From contig VGKN01000029.1 in assembly GCA_016867055.1 (NCBI GenBank), positions 1-10,738 of the forward strand: 10,738 nucleotides of DNA. The letters run 5' to 3'. Below, in pieces: positions 6,401 through 10,738 of this stretch. Source of the DNA: Candidatus Omnitrophota bacterium (GTDB lineage Bacteria > Omnitrophota > Koll11 > VGKN01). The stretch's first letter is position 1; the number at the start of each line of letters is the position of its first letter. A model generated the notes under the pieces. That model searched no databases. It saw only the letters and a list, made by a program, of their open reading frames with translations, and was not told the origin of the DNA. A program made the position numbers and the translations under genes.

Positions 6401-8341
6401 TTTAATGCACAATTTAAAGACGAAGGGGCAAGAAGAGAGGCTATTAAGGCGTTATCGCTGGGTCCAGAGGGTATAGGGAAATGGCTGGATGCTCATTTAC
6501 TTGACCTAATTGTTGAGATACAAAAACCCGCACCACCAGCCGAGGCTATACCTCCCCAACCAACCCCAGCCGCCACTCCAACCGTTGTTTCAGGAGTCAC
6601 CGCGTCAGGAGCCACCGCACCAGCTGTGTCCCACGCCGCCCAAGCCCAAACCACCCTCCAGCAGGCAAAGGAGTTATTGAAAGAGGTGGGGATAGAGATA
6701 GAAAAACCAGATGAGATAACCATAGCCCCTCCTCCTGAGGCAGAAGGCGTTATACTTAAGGTTGGAGAAGGAGAGCCCATTCATCTGCGTGCACCGCCAA
6801 CCATAGCTGAGTTATTCTTCCTCATCGCCCTCCAAGTTCATAAGAATTTTCATCATATAGCTATATCCAGACTAAAGACCAGCCTCACCCAACTTCAAAC
6901 CAGACAACCCGAAGCCTTCAAAGAACATTTTGCTGTGGTATTTGGGGACAAGGAGCTTAGTAAGATGTTCCTTGTAGGTTTTGACAGCGCTATACAGTCC
7001 TATCTCGCTACGGCAGGCATACAAATAGAGAGGTTGATAGCCCGTTCTGGTCAGATTGGAGAGATAATAGCCCTTCTTGAGGAAACCAAGGAAATGGATG
7101 CAGATACGCTTAAGATGTTGATTGAAAAGGACACAATAGGAAGACTTATTGATACCTTGGGATATGAGAATAGCAGACAAATTATAACGAGGATAAAAGA
7201 TACATATGACCTTGTGAAGGTTTCTAAATACCTTCCAGTGCTTCTTGACTATATATCCTCTGCCGTTGAGAAAGGCGGTTTAACCTCTGATGAGATAACA
7301 TCTCTAATTGGGATGCTTTTAAAAAGAGAAACCGTCGCAGAATTCTCCTCTTTAGCATCGTTTATTAATACTGCACCAGAGACATTCCGAGAGGCTTTTG
7401 ATAGATTGGGCTCTGCAGCTGTTATTGAAATTATTGACCTTGCTTTGGATTTGTTAGGGACTGCAAGGGGTGATGATTTAATTAGAATTAGAAAAATTGT
7501 TCCAGATTTAGCATATATCTGCGCAGAGGGAAATATAAAGCCAGAGGATTTAGCCTCTATCTTAAGGATTCTGATTGATGCGAGAGGGAAAACCCCACCC
7601 CTAGAATCTTTAGATTTGCCTACCTTCATCCATTATAAAGAAAATCCGGCTGTCCCAATTACTAGTTGGGGAATAGAAGGTTGGGATTTAGGCAAACCCT
7701 GTGACTTATATACTATTGCAGATAAGGTTGAGTCAGGCGTATTGGTTAGGCTAATTCAACAGGCTGTGGATAATGGGATTGTTGGACATCGCCTTGTGGC
7801 ATACCTTAATGCCTTAGTTAGTCTTTATAGTGCCACAGGGAAAAAGCTGGGAGAGGAGTTAAATAGAGTTTTGGATATTGCTATAGGTCACAATGCAAAG
7901 GGTGATACCCTCCTCTATTTTGTGGGAGCGGTATTGCCAGTTGCTTTGGGGAAATTTGGGACAATCCAGGCAGTTTTTGACAAAATCTCTACTATGAGCG
8001 AAGAAGAATTCTACCTCTTTTACAATGGATATTTATGCCTTGCCCTAATTCCCAAAGAGCGGGAGAGATTGCGCAGGCTTGATTCTAGAAAACTCGCCAT
8101 TATAGTGGATACATTATCGTCTTTCTTAACACGGGTAGATCCTAAGGGTCTTTTTTGGGATGTCACGTTAGCACAAAGAACCAAAATAGTAGAGAGGTTA
8201 TCTGAATTTTTTGAAAACATAGGAGATTTAGAAGGCAGAAAGTTACCCATAGAAAAAATCTCCATAATAATGGATTTAATTAAAGATTGGTTTAAAAGTG
8301 GACAATCTGGGAAAATTTCAAATTTTTTCTTTATGTCATAA
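2..8341 (+). CDS. Giant multidomain protein, 5' partial: degenerate UDP-sugar dehydrogenase copies + DEAH helicase + repeats + alpha-solenoid
   Basis: An uninterrupted 2,779-codon frame runs from the window edge to TAA. The GTG at position 2 is probably not the start. The first residues (VIENLVNAKMKIRAYDP) already sit inside a UDP-binding domain, whose usual leading GlaFKp..DiReSP strand would have to be encoded to the left. Order by residue: UDP-binding domain 1-145; second dehydrogenase copy about 190-466; unknown 467-710; DEAH helicase 711-1312; helical unknown 1313-1661; repeats 1662-2030; Pro/Ala linker 2175-2218; helical solenoid 2219-2779. No signal peptide or clear membrane segment was seen, though the true N-terminus is missing. 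The last residues before the stop (NFFFMS) break a helical pattern that resumes in frame 1, so the stop is probably not the natural end. The coding call is secure. The overall function is not recognised. Confidence 0.92.
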   Translation: MIENLVNAKMKIRAYDPNQQARINAAKKLRGMLEMKFSVAVVDEGLEGDVKTDLEKIGIRVLTKEQYAQQKEKADITIFDDRNDSLKDSDAAAITTEWSEFRFNREQIKKIGKLLRRRLIFDSRNLIKPKDIRNLGFRYISIGRPDVEPNRILQFFKSLNIARLRMRFLWDVTLICLTHIDKYSLALIEKRIVWDFNKLCLLAALSCKATFAYVVSEIAEKQGANADRVLAGMVRDKRIGRGRDIEEEYFRPGPGIGGPYLMPAVEILVELGAKYLTEKDVPKVEPSVDEVRLGLLTEIVRANTGQIEHVIERLNEALKGLNGKNVGIIGLSYRAGKAQTEGSGSIVDTPSLEIITGIWTKTRVIKVFDPDETVRDYIRNDLIRMKVKDVNVVRSIEAILNSNNPVDAILILTADSRFKEFFEKFDFASLNREKPLIIYDTCNILNPAKFQGNPNIVYMRTGSPVVPNNARLSMAAAQTTPATAMRSHLFPRYIHEALRNRLAALNKQYPLIWPQDRVSAILTQGAAYYDPINGRILEDEGAYKVIATILTEVLSTHDRPREVTPEEIKEIAYGKHEGLEQRVYKGSINFAPLAQGIKGKISSSEFAKLRRCFLNQYAYPRQDSEFSDLDLLRELTVHLIIEGLHFGNPIRLLGDEDISKPYEGRVQLDRDTAFMLIDFAREQNLITEKEKLLLKLVYSEEVFSKNLVHTQPIEKVLYEIKCDKKNPFVIVRKTASGKSTCVPIELLLESLRRGDSSRVFVVQPRVLGVILLARYINAKMGFPLVGQITSKGTVNGDAPILMITDGELVNLAKGGRIDPKRDKVIVDEFHAVTDLMEIGVALCLHRGIYTAAMSATIEPSSVVEYLSEPERGITAVSYVEGKEERRYPLEHFRAKEYFSDAKRDGRVQIEDFMHRYIAKHLLSERRQDGSAKSALVFVNKVSEVEDLVALINSGSGAGISPAVMARYEGVLEHYRFGRDKVVAIPLYAEIVHDDKRLDGFEAKIRYCKEKNIPFVIVATNVAEMSITLDIDDVITLDTEYREFGAEGRARLEICPIRVNSYIQRAGRCGRLRPGRCFLVDSPVDDYERQYVFLRKELAESKVNTAKDLSQLEPEPIEPPLQNADLKTFAFTILETGIPLEELKLMSKITPEFRENYEREVILIKDLGLADKSNRLTPLGRTVSRLSLENLHYATLLARGLEDEFLDKDTKIALAIMCAFAENVDFYSLSRDKKSVGEMLRWLNDRKLVYPTSDLITLYNLVQDFMAVGQSSDSRERRYLESMGLSSPTFYNALQRARILFMSMRDMGVVDEGFPRSLPKLTEEQQAQLLNFLARTKVFSKFTMHSDRLGFNDRDSAKGGGVVHQVRNSPTGLMVKYLRDYLIVGESTREIERVRFLRRYIEAEDKAEEGEEAVVERIETGEKETVHIIPIAVLAIKKPEPNDYESTEGWLYRLAKVNYPSDLRFYFYSLGYTGNIISHRALVAADHRLEIEWKVERLLENLAKYPNIKKATEEYLRILNEVSELTKKDPSLEEVSSKLEELYDLFGNIFLKICDQNNLFSLEELERYLAKHPVSVTLDNFIKQEHLERIRETSPDEITYGGKTFPILYKKGKGALIIEQGLKDVILPDNLSEVLPINLRDLLANHDLFKIPDDALDKYNRDFIIMIGYTEDRYERRYDYSTTSLAEAKKVFLERVIEMIINRVNKKQDADAEVRKGEDNIDDIINSLPFAIPRLPLCIDLIGQTVYGYEGLVCYPNDKYIGKQVFKTEEEAKRTTMWNLRTIVQRKVFRPYETEEFNLALSRYPDIQRKYSDAKLAVQREVEQRVSLDISSDEILGLIAELSPRVQAMVREYGALIAEADQSANLAKGGVLAVKKVEAPVILEEKGEQISARDMINQLPFACPQVKDGWQGWIALYRRYYIKTFDTQKEAQVSSSMALGLAIREEAHQSATREKPASVQLSKKHQQGFEAELSRVLDAGSEEVTLDITPSKAEGIIEGKTQAIVKLLEKNERIQDLKARLRRPYKRDEFHLVKRFVIVNKALFDQDTIVVFSSPKDISDVLDEKYSYEQIDDALIQETERCLAMLEEVIEILDYRTIKEGARVAGAKLTPEYINAQFLTRWQAWPIVLKALREFNAQFKDEGARREAIKALSLGPEGIGKWLDAHLLDLIVEIQKPAPPAEAIPPQPTPAATPTVVSGVTASGATAPAVSHAAQAQTTLQQAKELLKEVGIEIEKPDEITIAPPPEAEGVILKVGEGEPIHLRAPPTIAELFFLIALQVHKNFHHIAISRLKTSLTQLQTRQPEAFKEHFAVVFGDKELSKMFLVGFDSAIQSYLATAGIQIERLIARSGQIGEIIALLEETKEMDADTLKMLIEKDTIGRLIDTLGYENSRQIITRIKDTYDLVKVSKYLPVLLDYISSAVEKGGLTSDEITSLIGMLLKRETVAEFSSLASFINTAPETFREAFDRLGSAAVIEIIDLALDLLGTARGDDLIRIRKIVPDLAYICAEGNIKPEDLASILRILIDARGKTPPLESLDLPTFIHYKENPAVPITSWGIEGWDLGKPCDLYTIADKVESGVLVRLIQQAVDNGIVGHRLVAYLNALVSLYSATGKKLGEELNRVLDIAIGHNAKGDTLLYFVGAVLPVALGKFGTIQAVFDKISTMSEEEFYLFYNGYLCLALIPKERERLRRLDSRKLAIIVDTLSSFLTRVDPKGLFWDVTLAQRTKIVERLSEFFENIGDLEGRKLPIEKISIIMDLIKDWFKSGQSGKISNFFFMS
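569..1399 (+). other. Second nucleotide-sugar dehydrogenase copy, N-terminally truncated and lacking the catalytic Cys
   Basis: Residues about 190-285 match the central helical domain of UDP-sugar dehydrogenases. KLCLLAALSCKATF (198-211) corresponds to the family's ElvKlaaNaflA.kI.F, EIAEKQGAN to Eia...Gad, and RDKRIG to the D.RIG motif. GPGIGGPYLMPAV (253-265) corresponds to the active-site loop G.G.GG.C.P.D. Lys198 is kept, but the conserved Asn becomes Leu202 and the nucleophilic Cys becomes Tyr260. Residues about 323-466 form a second UDP-binding domain (GKNVGIIGLSYRA, DTPSLEII, VFDPDE, DAILILTADSRF). Only about 45 residues separate it from copy 1, too few for a Rossmann NAD-binding domain. 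It is therefore probably a catalytically dead binding or structural module. Family assignment is good; loss of activity is inferred. Confidence 0.75.
1400..2131 (+). other. Unrecognised region between dehydrogenase and helicase modules
   Basis: Residues 467-710 open with an Ala/Thr/Pro-rich connector (MAAAQTTPATAMRSHLFP) and then become mostly helical with many charged residues. No family motif was recognised. The last helices (about 665-705) lead straight into the first helicase strand and may belong to that domain as an N-terminal extension. No separate start or ribosome-binding site is evident, so it is read as part of the same polypeptide. Confidence 0.5.
2132..3937 (+). other. DEAH-type (HrpB/HrpA-like) ATP-dependent helicase module
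   Basis: Nearly all superfamily-2 DEAH motifs occur in order. Motif I is KTASGKST (733-740); Ia is VVQPR; Ib is ITDGEL; II is DEFH (827-830), the variant seen in HrpB; III is MSAT (853-856); IV-like is ALVFVNK; V is ATNVAEMS (1018-1025); VI is QRAGRCGR (1063-1070). A winged-helix/HA2-like part follows (about 1121-1240, with LTPLGRTVSRL), then SDLITLYNL (about 1252) like the S/GDH..LLn segment after HA2 in the family. The family unwinds RNA or remodels RNPs using NTP. One oddity is that the first Walker A Gly is Arg732, while GKST itself is intact. The ATPase core looks functional. The helicase identity is strong; assignment to HrpB rather than HrpA is moderate. It is embedded in a much longer chain rather than being a free protein. 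Confidence 0.88.
2428..2445 (+). repeat. 18-nt exact direct repeat, copy 1
   Basis: The sequence taatcttgccaagggagg is identical to 5590-5607 and lies in the same reading frame, encoding N-L-A-K-G-G. Here it falls between helicase motifs Ib and II. Flanking bases differ on both sides. A shorter relative (tgccaaaggagg) lies at 4066-4077. Confidence 0.85.
3938..4984 (+). other. Unrecognised, mainly helical region after the helicase
   Basis: Residues 1313-1661 hold an A-K-G-G motif at 1356-1359, an acidic Glu-rich patch at about 1401-1423, and a possible coiled coil at about 1487-1580 (runs of L/E/K heptads such as KVERLLENLAK and SSKLEELYDLF). They also hold a beta-rich segment beginning YGGKTFPI (1599-1606). 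The last could be a remnant of the beta domain that follows HA2 in some DEAH helicases, but I cannot show this. No catalytic motif was seen. Confidence 0.45.
4070..4087 (+). promoter_or_regulatory. Possible internal ribosome-binding site with in-frame GTG
   Basis: AAAGGAGG (4070-4077) is a strong Shine-Dalgarno match. It is followed after 7 bases by an in-frame GTG at 4085-4087 (Val1362). It falls just downstream of the helicase, where a separate product could sensibly begin. The same bases are needed to encode A-K-G-G-G, so the match may be a by-product of coding. Use as a start is unproven. Confidence 0.25.
4985..5113 (+). repeat. Internal protein repeat, copy 0 (short): beta hairpin plus F/Y.T..EA helix
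   Basis: Residues 1662-1704 read FIIMIGYTEDRYERRYDYST followed by TSLAEAKKVF and a long helix. Alignment by eye with the next two repeats keeps an aromatic-rich strand, a short turn, another strand ending in S/K/D-T, and then an E-A helix start. It is preceded by LFKIP, which resembles LPFAIP and LPFACP before the other copies. The pattern recalls AP2-like or integrase Arm-type DNA-binding folds. This copy is the weakest of the three, so repeat membership is tentative. Confidence 0.35.
5150..5590 (+). repeat. Internal protein repeat, copy A
   Basis: Residues 1717-1863. The order of elements is DIINSLPFAIP (1722-1732), a strand pair with YGYEGLVCYPNDKYIG, then VFKTEEEA starting a helix, RPYETEEFNL (from 1789), VSLDISSDEILGLI, and a final helix just before the NLAKGG motif. 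The same elements recur in copy B, starting 171 residues later, with some order change: the RPY element lies after the LDI element there. The G.V....Y.G..F.T..EA segment resembles AP2/Arm-type DNA-binding beta sheets, which would suit a nucleic-acid-handling protein. That functional reading is inference only. Confidence 0.6.
5590..5607 (+). repeat. 18-nt exact direct repeat, copy 2
   Basis: This is the second copy of taatcttgccaagggagg, 3,162 bases downstream of the first, again encoding N-L-A-K-G-G (1864-1869). Here it lies at the junction between repeat A and repeat B. Confidence 0.85.
5600..5620 (+). promoter_or_regulatory. Possible internal ribosome-binding site with in-frame GTG codons
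   Basis: AAGGGAGG (5600-5607) is followed by in-frame GTG codons at 5609-5611 (too close) and 5618-5620 (spacer of 10 bases). It sits between repeats A and B, a natural module boundary, and overlaps the second copy of the 18-nt repeat. As at 4070, A-K-G-G coding alone could explain it. Confidence 0.18.
5660..6088 (+). repeat. Internal protein repeat, copy B
   Basis: Residues 1887-2029. The elements are DMINQLPFACP (1893-1903), GWQGWIALYRRYYIKTFDT followed by QKEA and a helix, VTLDITPSKAEGII, and RPYKRDEFHL (from 2022). These match copy A at DxINxLPFAxP, at G[YW][EQ]G, at F.T..EA, at V[ST]LDI[ST] and at RPY..[ED]EF. The RPY element matches copy A at DNA level too: 20 of 23 bases are identical between 5367-5389 and 6066-6088. 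That supports true duplication rather than chance resemblance. Confidence 0.6.
6089..6523 (+). other. Unrecognised helical region before the Pro/Ala linker
   Basis: Residues 2030-2174 are predicted by eye to be mostly amphipathic helices, with a short strand (TIVVFSS) early on. Trp-containing segments (LTRWQAWPIVLKALREF, GKWLDAHLLDL) are prominent. No family was recognised. Confidence 0.4.
6524..6655 (+). other. Pro/Ala/Thr-rich low-complexity interdomain linker
   Basis: Residues 2175-2218 consist almost entirely of Pro, Ala, Thr, Val, Ser and Gly (for example PPQPTPAATPTVVSGV). They are encoded by locally GC-rich DNA that stands out from its AT-rich surroundings. The composition is typical of a flexible, disordered tether between folded parts. 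It separates the dehydrogenase/helicase/repeat half from the solenoid half. Confidence 0.8.
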
Positions 8342-9390
8342 AATTTGCTACTAAATTTGGTTTTGAGACATTGGAAACATTAGTAAAAACACTGGCAGAA
8401 AAACAAAAGGGATTAAAGCATCGCCTACCTTTAGATACATTTCTTGAAACTGCAGAAAGATTTTTACCAGAGGTTAGACTTGAAACTATCACGAGCATAT
8501 TTAACAAGGGAAAGGGTGAAGAAATTATTGCTATTCTTCGCTCAGGACTTATTCGCTACTTAGGAGAAGAAGCGGAGGCTAATATTGACAAGAAAGAACT
8601 AACCTTTTTAGCCCATGAACTTTTACCTGGATTAATAAAAACCGCCTCCATAGATGAACTTAGGGTTGTTTTAGTTATGGCAAAGGCTCTTGGCGTAGAT
8701 ATAGGCCAGATAAAAAATACCTCTCTTCTTAGTAAATGGGTAAATCTCATCCATAGGATTGGCAAGGAAAATTTAAGTAAGCTGCTTTCAAGCTGGCTTG
8801 AGAGTGGAAAGGATAAATCCGACTTAGATGAACTCCTTGATAAACTCTCTTATTTATCAGACCTAATTAAAAATTATGGTATTGATATTTTTGTTAAAGT
8901 AATTGCTAATGAAAAAACGAAAGAGGTATTTAGACAGTTTACTGCTTTAGGCGGTTTTAGCCCCTTTATCAGAGATAAAGACGATTTAGGAACCTTAATT
9001 GAGGCATTATCGTTTAAAACAAATAGGACACCCGCATTACAAGGTAAGGCAACCTTTAGTATAAATATTAAATGGTTGTTATCTTTCTTTAAACAAATAG
9101 AAATTAATATATCCACTCCTCTATTGTTTAAACTTGCTGTAGAAATCTTAATATCAGCAATAGATTGGAGTAGAAAAGACCTATTGCCCGAAGAATACTA
9201 TCAACTTTCACCCGCCCTACTAACTGTAGCCAAGTTAGAGATAGTCTATGAATTAGCGGATAGATTAACAAAGAGAGAGCTTACCATAGAGGATATCCTA
9301 AAGGATACCCCAGGTGCGATTAAACAGACCAGATTTCTAACAGATGAAAACTTAGGGGCATCCTTGTTGAAAGCAGAGAAAAGAGATGTA
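6656..9390 (+). other. Long alpha-solenoid-like helical region crossing the frame break
   Basis: After a short beta-containing start (EITIAPPPEAEGVILKVGEG), the protein becomes a long succession of amphipathic helices, in frame 2 to about 8329 and in frame 1 afterwards. Weak internal similarity is visible. YLPVLLDYISSAVEKGGLTS (from 2410) aligns with IVPDLAYICAEGNIKPEDLA (from 2499), and FLPEV and LLPGL helices recur after the frame break. This suggests divergent HEAT/ARM-like repeats, which usually act as protein-binding scaffolds. A non-helical insert containing WGIEGWDLGKPCDLYT lies near 7667-7714. The specific family is not recognised. Confidence 0.5.
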
Positions 9391-10738
9391 GCAAGAAATG
9401 TTCCTACTTTAGGTGGTAAGGTATATCGTATAAGAGAGAATGGGAGTCTTGCGGGTCAGGGGGAATGGGAAGGGTATTTTGCCATAGCAGAAAGTATTTG
9501 TGGTTATCGTATAGAAGACTTATTTATACCCTTGGGTTTAAGCTTTGTAAGAACAGGCTTCCTGCGAGGTGAAGGTGAAGAGAGTGTGGTATATTTAATC
9601 CTGCCATTTAGTTATTCTCCTGAAGTGCGTGCAGCTTTAGCTGATTGTTTAACTCGCCTTGATATCTTGGGTGAGGAGTTTTTAGACCAAGTTTCACTTC
9701 AAGGGAGATTAGATGACAGGGCAAAATATATCTATTATGCCTTAACTGGCTATAGACTTGCCCGCTCTCAGTTTGGAATGACTCATCCAAAAATTGATTA
9801 TTCTGAATTACAAAGTCCCTTTACCGCTCCCTGGGGAGTTTTAGGACCTTTGGTGCATGAGGGCTTACCTATCCCTCCAGTAGGAGAAGGTGGTATTAAA
9901 GCAGAGGGTAGGACAGACCTATTAGATAGGAGGACACTTGGAAGGGATTATCCCTTAGCTGTCCGTGAATATTCTATCTTCCAGACCCTTGCCTATTGGC
10001 TTTACACTGCTATGAATGTTAAGGAGCCAAAGACAGAGGAGGAATATAGGGCTATCGCTGCCTGGAAGGCTCTTCAGGAAGAAATGGATTTATTCTTTGG
10101 CAAAGCTAACCTAAGTGATGTCCTAAGTGTGCCGTGGTTTATTAAACCAAGAAAGGTAGAAGGATGGGTTGAGCTTAGAGAAGAAGCCCCAGGAGAGCCC
10201 ATAATGGCAAGTTTGGCACAGTTCTTTAAGGCTATAAAGGAATCGGACGTCATCTGTCAGAATATTGCTACCTTACCTGAGGCACTAATATTTGACGGAA
10301 GGTTGTTTTTATCAAAAGATACCCCCCATTTCAACACCCTTGTTGATGCAGTAAAAGAACTTAATATAACCCAAATATTACAAGAACTATATGGTGGGCT
10401 ATATATTGAAATGATTTGTTTTAACCTTAACCTGAACCCCTCTTTTACTGGCTTAGCTGAGGTTCAACTTGAACAAATTGAGCAAGATGGTGTGTTACAT
10501 AAGATATTGGTTGTTAACCTCTCTCCAAAGTTATTCCTGACAGATGACACCAATGCCATAAAGGATGCCCTAAGATTAGCTGTCCATAATAAGGTTCTTG
10601 AAGAAGCCTTAAAGCTATTAGGGCAATACATAGAAGAAGCCCTAAGACCCCAATTATCCGCAGTATCATTGGATTGTAAAGACAGTAAATTCCTATTAAA
10701 AGACTCTGACCAGATTATCCATACCTTCAACACTCTTC
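8296..10738 (+). CDS. Continuation of the giant protein in frame 1 after a frame break; 3' partial
   Basis: Frame 1 is open from just after a TAA at 8293-8295 to the right edge, 814 codons with no stop, and the translation has normal protein composition. It opens in the middle of a helix (FFLYVIKFATKFG, then FETLETLVKTLAEK) that matches the style of the preceding frame-2 region. No convincing independent start exists. The first in-frame ATG is at 8677, the TTG at 8371 has no Shine-Dalgarno-like sequence upstream, and the frames overlap by over 40 bases. The segment is therefore best read as the same gene displaced by one base. Its first 350 or so residues are helical and solenoid-like, and the rest is mixed alpha/beta. 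No known family was recognised. The natural stop lies beyond the window. Confidence 0.85.
8320..8329 (+). other. Frame-2 to frame-1 switch point (slippery-like A AAT TTT TTC or single-base indel)
   Basis: In frame 2 the codons here are TCA AAT TTT TTC TTT ATG TCA TAA. Two overlapping heptamers fit the X_XXY_YYZ pattern for -1 slippage in the correct phase: A_AAT_TTT at 8320-8326 and T_TTT_TTC at 8323-8329. A -1 step turns the ending NFFFMS-stop into NFFLYVIKFATKFG and opens the next 800 codons. The shift must occur between the frame-1 stop at 8293-8295 and the frame-2 stop at 8339-8341. One missing T in a T7 run, real or from sequencing, would look identical. No strong downstream hairpin and no upstream Shine-Dalgarno-like stimulator was found, so an indel is more likely than programmed frameshifting. 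Confidence 0.55.
9391..10737 (+). other. Unrecognised mixed alpha/beta C-proximal region
   Basis: In frame 1, from GGKVYRIRENGSL onward, the protein changes from all-helical to mixed strands and helices. Features include GQGEWEGYFAIAESICGYRI, Pro/Gly-rich loops (APWGVLGPLVHEGLPIPPVG), VREYSIFQTLAYWLY, and near the edge ILVVNLSPKLFL followed by AVHNKVLEEALKLLG. No catalytic motif or family could be named. The domain is cut by the window edge. Confidence 0.45.

Noticed and set aside
8320..8341. Rho-independent terminator after the frame-2 stop
   Set aside because: The T-run precedes the stop codon and there is no GC-rich stem before it.
8341..8358. Hairpin AAATTT-gctact-AAATTT downstream of the slippery run
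   Set aside because: The six pairs are all A-U and too weak to be a credible frameshift stimulator or terminator. Pairing of ATGTC (8333-8337) with GACAT (8367-8371) is also only 5 bp with a long loop.
8371..8679. Independent gene start at TTG 8371 or ATG 8677 for the frame-1 segment
   Set aside because: No Shine-Dalgarno-like sequence precedes the TTG at 8371. Clearly coding, helix-forming sequence already exists in frame 1 before both sites.

Overview
The whole window lies inside one giant, multidomain protein-coding gene read on the + strand. Neither its true start nor its true end is visible. Frame 2 is open from the left edge to a TAA at 8339-8341. Frame 1 is open from 8296 to the right edge (814 codons) and continues the same kind of helical protein. 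The two frames overlap across a T6 run at 8323-8328. A single -1 step there would join them into one chain of about 3,580 residues in this window alone. No intergenic stretch, RNA gene, insertion sequence or CRISPR array was seen.

Organism: the DNA is moderately AT-rich and bacterial in style (AGA/AGG arginine and ATA isoleucine codons are common, and the helicase is HrpB/HrpA-like). Very long ORFs that fuse unrelated enzyme domains are a reported trait of Omnitrophota (former OP3) and some other uncultured, possibly predatory or symbiotic bacteria. An Omnitrophota-like source is my best guess, but it is an inference from architecture, not a database match.

Layout: (1) 2-436, the C-terminal UDP-binding domain of a UDP-glucose/UDP-ManNAc-type dehydrogenase whose earlier part must lie to the left. 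(2) 569-1399, a second dehydrogenase copy that lacks the NAD-binding Rossmann domain and has Tyr in place of the catalytic Cys. (3) 1400-2131, unrecognised. (4) 2132-3937, a nearly complete DEAH-type (HrpB/HrpA-like) helicase with its HA2-type C-terminal part. (5) 3938-4984, mostly helical and unrecognised. (6) 4985-6088, divergent internal repeats, each with a small beta-strand/helix module that resembles AP2/Arm-type DNA-binding folds. (7) 6524-6655, a Pro/Ala/Thr linker. (8) about 6656-9390, a long alpha-solenoid-like region that crosses the frame break. (9) 9391 to the end, an unrecognised mixed alpha/beta region.

How the parts may work together: a degenerate nucleotide-sugar-binding platform, an RNA/DNA helicase motor, possible nucleic-acid-binding repeats and a long solenoid scaffold are joined in one polypeptide. 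Two in-frame A-K-G-G motifs are encoded by purine-rich sequence that looks like a Shine-Dalgarno site followed by GTG, so internal translation starts could split this gene into smaller products. That idea is speculative.
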